23,993 nt of DNA from positions 1 through 23,993 of the forward strand of contig RPFO01001348.1 in NCBI GenBank assembly GCA_009746045.1, written 5' to 3'. The translations under genes were made by a program, and so were the position numbers. The notes under the pieces were generated by a model. It made no database searches. It was not told where the DNA came from and saw only the letters and a list, made by a program, of their open reading frames with translations. The DNA is from Mesostigma viride (Eukaryota; Streptophyta; Mesostigmatophyceae; Mesostigmatales; Mesostigmataceae). This document shows, piece by piece, positions 18,485-23,993 of this stretch; the stretch's first letter is position 1, and each line of letters begins with the position of its first letter.

Positions 18485-18624
18485 CGGCTACTACGCCAGG
18501 GTCCCTGGCAGGGTCCCACGATATATTTATCCCAACAATTGACGGGTTAGAGGCGCCTCTAACCCGTCAATTGTTGGGATAAATATATCGTGGGACCCTG
18601 CCAGGGACCCTGGCGTAGTAGCCG
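18485..18624. other. Centre of the palindrome
   Basis: The two arms meet between 18554 and 18555 with no spacer; the centre reads GAGGCGCCTC. On each side lie GGGTTA / TAACCC, CAATTG, the AT-rich ATATATTTAT, and GGGTCCCACGA. The AT-rich pair flanked by repeated modules recalls replication origins or hairpin ends of linear replicons, but nothing here proves that. No gene is present. Confidence 0.6.
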
Positions 18625-19059
18625 CCAATGGGAGGCTGCCACGTGGCACCCTGAGATTCCCATGGGACTATCTGGCCAATCAGCGACTGCCACGTGGCAC
18701 CGGGACCCCTGGGACCCTGGCCACCCATGGGACCTCCCTGTCCAATGGGACGCTGCCACGTGGCACCCATGGGACTCCCTGTCCAATCAGTAACCGCCAC
18801 GTGGCACCGGGGACCCCGAATCTCCGTGGGACCCTGTACTCCCATGGTACTCCCTGTCCAATCGGAACCCGCCACGTGGCACCCACGGGACCCTGGCGTC
18901 CCATGATACACCCTGTCCAATGGGATCCTGCCACGTGGCACCCATGGGGGTCCCTGGAGTCCCATGGGACACCCTGTCGAGTGGGTGGCTGCCACGTGGC
19001 ACCATGTGAATCTGGAATCCCACGAGACTGGGCTGACCAATCGGGTCATGCCACGTGGC
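18625..19059 (+). promoter_or_regulatory. Array of eight GCCACGTGGC modules, seven matching CCAAT-N9-CCACG (right)
   Basis: Mirror of 18050-18484, here readable on the plus strand: seven instances of CCAAT, nine bases, then CCACGTGGC. The nine-base spacers fall into two main families (GGGANNCTG and CANNNNCNG-like), so the modules are not simply identical copies. The eighth module has CGAG in place of the CCAAT. Confidence 0.75.
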
Positions 19060-19139
19060 AGACAAATCACGTGACAGGCGCGGGTGGCGGGAAATCCCTA
19101 TTGTTCGTGGGAATCTGGTACCCCTATAGCTCCATTAGC

Positions 19140-19147
19140 TATTTATA
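19140..19147. promoter_or_regulatory. TATTTATA between the ERSE array and F-box-like gene 2 (right)
   Basis: Mirror of 17962-17969. It follows the plus-strand ERSE modules by about 80 bp and could direct transcription in either direction. No gene start is seen beside it. Confidence 0.35.
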
Positions 19148-19255
19148 GTATGCGGTTTAGATTTTTTTTTAAGTGGGGCTCATTGTGGGACTCATTGTGA
19201 GACAAATTTCAATAGGAATCGGGTCTTATTAAAAGTTATATAAGACAGTCCATGG

Positions 19256-19283
19256 GATATAGCCTTTTCCAATAGGCTATATC
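19256..19283 (-). terminator. Hairpin after F-box-like gene 2 (right)
   Basis: Mirror of 17826-17853: a 9-bp perfect stem 22 bp after the stop codon. Confidence 0.5.
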
Positions 19284-19304
19284 AGTTGATCCCTATTTGC
19301 CTGT

Positions 19305-19976
19305 TTAAGGCATCACCCGGTTATACGATGGATGGGTGAAGATACGACCGATCATCCGGTGCTTGTACTCATCGAAAATGTCGCTGAGAAGGTCGGCCAA
19401 ACCCGTTGGCACGCCCCCGTTGGCCTCCGTGTCGTCAGCCACCAATCCCGCGCACAGAACAGTGACCAACTCATCAACGCGACGCTCCATCACATTCTCG
19501 CGATCCACATCAGGAATGGACGCAAAATAGGCGTCCCTCGCCGCCTTAGTGTGGGGGCCAACGGGGACCTTGACAGTTCGGTTGAGCACCTCCACAAAAT
19601 CAGTGTACGCGTGATCCATCTGCTCCAAACGATCAGCGCGGGTAGTGTACAAGTACCCCTCCGCCTCACGCAAGCGGGGCACAGACACCTTGTCATAAAT
19701 GGCCCTCAGCTGATCAGGCGTCATCTCATACAGGCGGCGGGGTGTCACCTTCTTTATATCGACGAACCACCAATAGGGGTTGGCATCGCGGAACTCCAGT
19801 TCCTCGTCAATCAAATTGCGCACAGCGCGAACCTTTGCCTCCATTATCGCCAGCACGGCCTCCCATTCCTTGTGAGAGGCCTTGTTCACACCACGCAAGT
19901 AGGGCCAGCTGAGCTCTGCCAAAACAAACAAAATTTCGCTTGGCAGATCCTCGAAAGTAGCACCAGCATGGGCCAT
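19305..19976 (-). CDS. F-box-like protein 2, 223 aa (right copy)
   Basis: Mirror copy of 17133-17804, with the same length and, as far as I can see, the same protein: F-box at residues 8-45 and SIPDVD at 153-158. It is convergent with the left copy, both pointing at the centre. The intact frame in both arms suggests either recent duplication or conversion between the arms, or that the palindrome is an assembly product. Confidence 0.72.
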   Translation of the reverse strand: MAHAGATFEDLPSEILFVLAELSWPYLRGVNKASHKEWEAVLAIMEAKVRAVRNLIDEELEFRDANPYWWFVDIKKVTPRRLYEMTPDQLRAIYDKVSVPRLREAEGYLYTTRADRLEQMDHAYTDFVEVLNRTVKVPVGPHTKAARDAYFASIPDVDRENVMERRVDELVTVLCAGLVADDTEANGGVPTGLADLLSDIFDEYKHRMIGRIFTHPSYNRVMP

Positions 19977-20227
19977 TGTGTATTTTACAGCTGTAAGGAT
20001 GGCTGTCTGCGTGTGGATGACTGTGTGCCTGGCAGTGTCGGAGGCGAGACCTACCCCCAAACGCCCGTGACTCCGCTTTTATACCCTCTCGGCCACGGCG
20101 TCCCACGATAGTGCCGTGCAAGCGTCGCGCCGGCGCGGCGTCCCACGATATATCCGTGGAGCGTCGCGCCGGCGCGGCGCCGCAATTCTCGTGGGATACC
20201 ATGCCACGTGGCGCCCATAGGCTCCCA
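19977..20227 (-). promoter_or_regulatory. Promoter of F-box-like gene 2 (right), with TATA box
   Basis: The TATA box is the complement of 20076-20083. One difference from the left promoter is ATATAT-type sequence near 20147-20153 where the left has AATTAT. GCCACGTGGC and GCGCCGGCGCG words are kept. Confidence 0.7.
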
Positions 20228-20831
20228 CGAAAAGTTCGTGCTATGCGGATAGCCCGAACTTTTGGGGATAGCCCGAACTTTTCGAAACCTTGCTAGGGAA
20301 AAGTAAAAGTTTCCAGTGGGGATCCCAGCCATTTTGAAAAGTTCGGGCTATGGTTCGGGCTATCGATTTATAGCCCGAACCTCCCCTTTTTCCCCTCTGG
20401 GCGGTGTGTTGCTATGGGTGGATGCTACTCTTTCTTTTACTCTGTTTCCCAACACATAAAATTTTATGTGTTAGCAATTGTCATCTATAAATAATCATAG
20501 CTAATACCCTATATTTTATGTGTTAGCAATCCTATCTGTATATACAGGAAATACCCCTATATTTTATGTGTTAGCAATCTAAGGAAGAAACACACACATA
20601 CACTGCACACTGTCCAAATAACCAAGTCCCTACCCCATGTACAATGCATGACACCACCGTCCAAGGGGCAAAAGGGTCCGGTTCGGGCTATAAACTGATA
20701 GCCCGAACCATAGCCCGAACTTTTCAAATGGCTGGGATCCCACTGGAAACTTTTACTTTTCCCTAGCAAGGTTTCGAAAAGTTCGGGCTATCCCCAAAAG
20801 TTCGGGCTATCCGCATAGCCCGAACTTTTCG
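20228..20831. mobile_element. 604-bp element with long terminal inverted repeats (right)
   Basis: Mirror of 16275-16877. It shares the same odd base in one terminal repeat (TTCGTGCTAT in place of TTCGGGCTAT near 20235-20245), so the element was already in place, with that mutation, before the arms were copied. It differs from the left copy by small length changes in a GT run and a TTTA/TA stretch. Confidence 0.7.
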
Positions 20832-20863
20832 CAAACAAGTCAAGTCCTACGCCTAGTGCATGA

Positions 20864-20901
20864 GTGTTGGATTTGCATGCAAAGAGTCTTATTCATTACA
20901 A
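20864..20901 (-). promoter_or_regulatory. 38-bp 3' element of the zinc-knuckle gene (right)
   Basis: Identical to the left-arm copy at 16205-16242 and 36/38 identical to 11456-11493 beyond the RING gene. It overlaps the stop codon of the zinc-knuckle gene. Confidence 0.6.
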
Positions 20902-22164
20902 AATAGAATACCACAAGTCCCTATCAACAGTAGCCTCCATAGGCTTGCATGGGCCAATGAAGTGCCCAGATGACACCCTACGCGAAGAAATAGGGCTTGT
21001 TGGACCCCACAACATCGTACAGAAGGAAGCCCCGGCCTCTGCATTACGCTTGAGGCGGTTGTTGGGGCGGCTAAAGCCCGGGAAAGCGACAGCCTCAGAA
21101 ACGAGGCTGCAGAACTTGGCGCACTCGTAGCAGACCAAGTCAACGTCAAAAGAACGAGGCCTTGGAGCCACATACAGGTTCTGCACGTTGATGTCGATGC
21201 GCTTCATGCACTTCTGGCACTGCCTGCGAGGCCAGTAAAACTTGTCACTGGAGGGGCCGTTGTGCGTGTTGTCATGGGCGCGCTCTGCCATCTTGTGGAG
21301 TTCCTCGTTGTACTGGAACACCTCATCGATGTGGCCCTTGTACTCCCAATACTGCATGCCGCGAGACATGGCCTTGCTGATGACCACGTTGTTGTCGACA
21401 TACTGGGCCAGGAACTCGTTGCGGCAGATCCCACAAACGACGTCGCCAACCACGAGCTTGGCAACACGGAAATGGGAAGTGGTCTCCAGCATCTGAGGGG
21501 TGACCTCCTTCACCACTTCGTGCGCGTGGAGAGCAGGCTTCTTGCACACAGCGCACATGCACTTGGACAGAGGGTAGCCGGTGGGAGGAGGCGGGAGACG
21601 CTTGGGCTCATATTCGTACTTGTAAATCTGCAAGCCCGTGTCAAAATTCTTGACAGTCTCCTGCACCTGCTCCGTGGGAGGAGAGGGACCTAGTGCATCC
21701 ACCTTGTCGCTCAGTTCATCCAGAGCGCACCCCCGGCACTGCATCTCCCCGTTCTCCTTCTTGCACACTGCCCTCTCCGGCACCTTTTTGCAGGTGACGC
21801 AATGCACCAGAGGAAACTTGGAATCGCCACTACCATTTGGCCACACATGGCCTGCTGGAGGCCAAATGTCAGAGTCCTTAAACCGAGGGGCGAATAGCCC
21901 AGGGAGAGGAGCAGGCACGTACACAGGCTCAGGCACTGGCGCAGCAGGCACTGGCACTGGCACAATCACAGGCACTGGCGCTGGCACAGGCGCAGGCACT
22001 GGCACAAGCGCAGGAGCTATGGCGGAACAACCAGTCCTAGTTCTTGTGCAGCGAGGATATGGCAATCCATAGCATCTGGGAGAACCAAGCCCATGCAAGG
22101 CCCTAGTTCGTGCCCTAGTCTGAGGCCCGAACAATGGCCCAGCTGCTGCATCAACGGGAAACAT
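20896..22164 (-). CDS. Cysteine-rich zinc-knuckle protein, 422 aa (right, intact copy)
   Basis: I do not recognise the family. Residues 50-88 are a Pro-Val-Ala repeat built from CCAGTGCCTG-type codons, probably a flexible linker. Three four-cysteine sites follow, each of two CxxC pairs: C122/C125 with C143/C146; C204/C207 with C244/C247; C316/C319 with C345/C348. Such pairs normally bind zinc as ribbons or treble clefs. The region between sites two and three is helical. Nucleic-acid or protein binding is possible; no catalytic motif is seen. The ATG at 22164 sits in GCCATG context; the frame stays open 39 codons further upstream to 22281, so a longer N-terminus is possible. The gene is divergent from F-box-like gene 1. 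The 38-bp 3' element at its end is shared with the RING gene. Confidence 0.7.
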   Translation of the reverse strand: MFPVDAAAGPLFGPQTRARTRALHGLGSPRCYGLPYPRCTRTRTGCSAIAPALVPVPAPVPAPVPVIVPVPVPAAPVPEPVYVPAPLPGLFAPRFKDSDIWPPAGHVWPNGSGDSKFPLVHCVTCKKVPERAVCKKENGEMQCRGCALDELSDKVDALGPSPPTEQVQETVKNFDTGLQIYKYEYEPKRLPPPPTGYPLSKCMCAVCKKPALHAHEVVKEVTPQMLETTSHFRVAKLVVGDVVCGICRNEFLAQYVDNNVVISKAMSRGMQYWEYKGHIDEVFQYNEELHKMAERAHDNTHNGPSSDKFYWPRRQCQKCMKRIDINVQNLYVAPRPRSFDVDLVCYECAKFCSLVSEAVAFPGFSRPNNRLKRNAEAGASFCTMLWGPTSPISSRRVSSGHFIGPCKPMEATVDRDLWYSIL

Positions 22165-22635
22165 GGCGGTCTGCTGTTGTTTTCTGCGCTGGCTATGGCT
22201 GTTCTGTGGTGTGATGGTGCATTTGGTAGGCCTGCACGACCTTTGTACCTGTGGAAACTGGCCCTCCCACGAGATCTTCATCGGACGGCTGGGATCGATC
22301 CTCTAGAAGGTTCCATGGCGCGGCGCGGCGCGGCGCGGTAGTGACGTGGCGGAATGCCGTGCCACGGTACTCGGACCAGTATCCATGATACTGGTCCGGC
22401 CGTACCGGCGCCGCGCCGTATCCGAGATACGCCGTACTATCATGGGAGATCTGAATTGCCGTGGACCGTCCGATCTCCGCCACGTGGCAGCGTCCCGTGG
22501 GAGATCGTCGGTCCACGGAATATTCCGCGAAGATGCCGTGGGGCGGGGTACAAAGGTCCGACACCACGTCAAAGTGGGCACTTCTCGCCTGCTCCAGCAT
22601 CCCAACAGCACTAGCACCACTACCACAAAGAAGAC
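22165..22635. promoter_or_regulatory. Divergent promoter between zinc-knuckle gene and F-box-like gene 1 (right)
   Basis: Mirror of 14475-14945 with the same length. The TATA-like GTACAAAG (22548-22555) lies about 80 bp before the F-box-like gene start. The 11-bp inverted repeat around CAT, the G-box palindrome and CGGAATATTCCG are all conserved. Confidence 0.55.
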
Positions 22636-23271
22636 ATGGCCGCTGCCACTTTTAACAGCCTGCCAGCTGAGATTGTGCACGAAATCGTGGAGTTGGCATG
22701 GCCCCACGGGTGTGGTGTCAGCAAGCAGCTGCAAGTGCCGTGGGACGCTGTCAAAGCTAAGACAGAGCAGCGAATGAAGCAGCTGCTGGATGCTATTGCC
22801 AATGAGCTTGAGGGGCGCTTCCTCTCTAAGCGCAGGCAGCCAGGGCCGTTTTGCCACTATACAGGATGGGCCCTGCGCAACTTTGCCATCGCCATCGCCC
22901 AAGGCGGTGTGCAGTCCCTTTCCACTTTTGAGAAGAGGATGGACGCCTGCAAGTATGGCGATAGGCGTATGGAGGTGGCAACTCTGGCCATCGACCTAGA
23001 GGTTAAGCTGTCTGACCGCGTTTGCGCGATTCCCCGCCTGTGGGATGTGATGAAGGAGTATGTTGAATCCATTCCTCAGGTGGATAAGGATAAGACCGCA
23101 GAGGAGCATTGCCGTGTGCTCGTGGACCTCGTGAAGGCCGAGTACGACGCCTATCTGCCTGTCAACTTTTCCCCCGCTGTCTGCGAGAGGGAACTGAGGG
23201 TCATGAATGCCACCTGCGACAAGATGTACGACAAGTTCTGTCGCCGCCTGGCCCTGGAGGGGGTTCACTAA
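22636..23271 (+). CDS. F-box-like protein 1, 211 aa (right copy)
   Basis: Mirror copy of 13839-14474, with the same length and full frame. At least one silent difference is seen (GCC versus GCT in an Ala codon near 22900, where the left arm has A for G on its plus strand). F-box-like N-terminus at 5-40 and SIPQVD at 145-150. Confidence 0.7.
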   Translation: MAAATFNSLPAEIVHEIVELAWPHGCGVSKQLQVPWDAVKAKTEQRMKQLLDAIANELEGRFLSKRRQPGPFCHYTGWALRNFAIAIAQGGVQSLSTFEKRMDACKYGDRRMEVATLAIDLEVKLSDRVCAIPRLWDVMKEYVESIPQVDKDKTAEEHCRVLVDLVKAEYDAYLPVNFSPAVCERELRVMNATCDKMYDKFCRRLALEGVH

Positions 23272-23905
23272 CTAAGTGCCCCTTTGGAATAGACAAAGTC
23301 CCCTATGGGCATTAAGCCTTATTATGATTCTAATGGAAATCCATGACTTTGTCTCTATCTCATGGCGTCTCATAGTACAATTGCACTAGGATTCGTAGTA
23401 CAGAGAGTATATTCGAAGTAGAAATGCAGCGGGTGATACTACAGGTAGTACAGATTACTACAAACACGTAACTGCACGTACATTGTAAGATTTCCCGCTA
23501 GATTCCGTCCAATTGTCATGCCAGACTGCCGCGTGGCAGTCTGAACGGTCTGACATGACAGTCCGTACAACGCCGTATCCGTCAGCTGCCGGTTCGGACG
23601 GCCTGCCATGTCAGTATCGTGCATGTCAGTTCTGACAGCGCGCCACGTCAGTCCGCGCCGCGCCGGTTCCGCCGCGTGTCGGTTACGAAGATCTGCCACG
23701 ACAGTCAGCGCACTGTCCCGTCTGACACCTGTCCGATCTGTCAGTCTGCCATGACAGTCCGTATCCTGTCACGTAACTGCCGACGCGGCGCGACAGTTTC
23801 CTTCTAGCGACCGTCCACGGCATATTCGTGGAATATTCCCGGAATATGCCGGGAATAGCCGTTCGTCCTCCTCCCCACGAGGCCAAAGCCCAAACACGAC
23901 CAAAA
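23272..23905. promoter_or_regulatory. 3' flank of F-box-like gene 1 and promoter of second RING gene (right)
   Basis: Mirror of 13199-13838 but the most diverged part of the arms. GGAATATTCC-type palindromes and repeated CTGTCANG words are kept, with indels in G and C runs (for example GTGGACGG against GTGGGACGG on the left) and substitutions near 23607-23645. Confidence 0.5.
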
Positions 23906-23993
23906 ATGCAGCCAAACCCTCACGAACCACTCAGAACAGCAGCAGGATACCACTATCAGCAGCTAGCCAGCTATGGCGACGACCCAAGAACAT
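23906..23993 (+). CDS. Second RING gene, first exon only (cut by window edge)
   Basis: Starts as residues MQPNPHEPLRTAAGYHYQQL of the left RING gene, 26 codons matching. Near 23983-23985 there is one extra C compared with the left copy, which would shift the frame just before the edge. As with the zinc-knuckle gene, the change is in a homopolymer run, so a sequence error is as likely as real damage. The remainder lies outside the window. Confidence 0.6.
   Translation, partial: MQPNPHEPLRTAAGYHYQQLASYGDDPRT

Larger units (their letters stand above)
13115..18554 (+). repeat. Left arm of giant palindrome
   Basis: This arm is the near-exact reverse complement of 18555-23993. Paired coordinates sum to 37109 near the centre and drift to 37104 at the outer edge, which measures the net indels. 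Near the centre the arms are identical over long runs. In the zinc-knuckle gene the left lacks four bases, and in the outer promoter the arms differ by several substitutions and indels. The left limit given is only where the right arm leaves the window; the repeat probably continues. Confidence 0.97.
18555..23993 (-). repeat. Right arm of giant palindrome
   Basis: Mirror image of the left arm. It reaches the window edge, where it is still matching, inside the first exon of a second RING gene. Divergence is greatest in the outer promoter (about 23600-23830), where the right arm has ATG-type words in place of left CACG-type words and several short indels. Confidence 0.97.

Noticed and set aside
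18541-18568. Telomere-like GGGTTAG / CTAACCC at the palindrome centre, suggesting a head-to-head telomere fusion
   Set aside because: Only one seven-base unit per side; no tandem run, so chance is enough to explain it.
18050-19059. CRISPR-like array
   Set aside because: Conserved words are short palindromes with variable spacing, in a eukaryotic context, with no cas genes.
22165-22281. 39-codon N-terminal extension of the zinc-knuckle protein
   Set aside because: Kept only as a possibility: it lies in the divergent promoter and is basic and low-complexity, while the ATG at 22164 has better context.
11658-23993. Direct claim that the palindrome is an integrated giant virus
   Set aside because: No capsid, polymerase or packaging gene is visible and one gene has two spliceosomal introns. 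A viral origin cannot be supported from this window.

Overview
This window looks like nuclear DNA of a photosynthetic eukaryote, most likely a green-lineage alga. The anchor is a complete nuclear-type PETC gene (Rieske iron-sulfur protein of the cytochrome b6f complex) with an N-terminal chloroplast transit peptide. Other genes have short GT-AG introns (108, 143 and 168 nt), TATA boxes at normal eukaryotic distances, and no bacterial-style operons. I cannot name the genus.

Layout. (1) 1-6215 is gene-free and repeat-built. Outer inverted repeats (1-475 and 5595-6213) enclose two 9-bp minisatellites in opposite orientation (1569-2490 and 4955-5527) and a smaller nested inverted repeat (2803-2881 / 3615-3698). 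The architecture recalls Foldback-type elements. (2) 7340-8011 is PETC, the only gene whose function is clear. (3) 9465-11296 (minus) is a two-exon gene for a HUH-type Rep endonuclease with an N-terminal acidic region and a zinc finger, resembling the Rep of Replitron or CRESS-like elements. A one-base frameshift separates its HUH motif from its tyrosine motif. (4) 11658-13198 (minus) is a three-exon gene for a coiled-coil RING plus TRAF-type zinc-finger protein, probably an E3 ubiquitin ligase.

(5) From about 13.1 kb to the right edge the DNA is one large palindrome with no spacer, centred between 18554 and 18555. The arms are at least 5.4 kb, nearly identical, and run off the window. Each arm carries, from outside in: the promoter and 5' end of the RING gene; a 211-aa F-box-like gene; a divergently transcribed three-zinc-site cysteine-rich gene (open on the right, four one-base deletions on the left); a 603-bp element with about 152-bp terminal inverted repeats; a second, paralogous 223-aa F-box-like gene with a clear TATA box; and, next to the centre, eight modules built on GCCACGTGGC. 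Seven of the eight match CCAAT-N9-CCACG, the published consensus of the ER-stress response element (ERSE-I), so the palindrome holds 14 such sites.

How the parts may work together: RING, F-box-like and zinc-knuckle proteins under promoters that share palindromic words, with a 38-bp 3' element shared by the RING and zinc-knuckle genes, suggest one co-regulated gene family with ubiquitin-related roles. That is inference. The centre with no spacer could be real (inverted duplication, concatemer junction or hairpin end of a replicon) or an assembly fold-back. Reads spanning the centre would decide.
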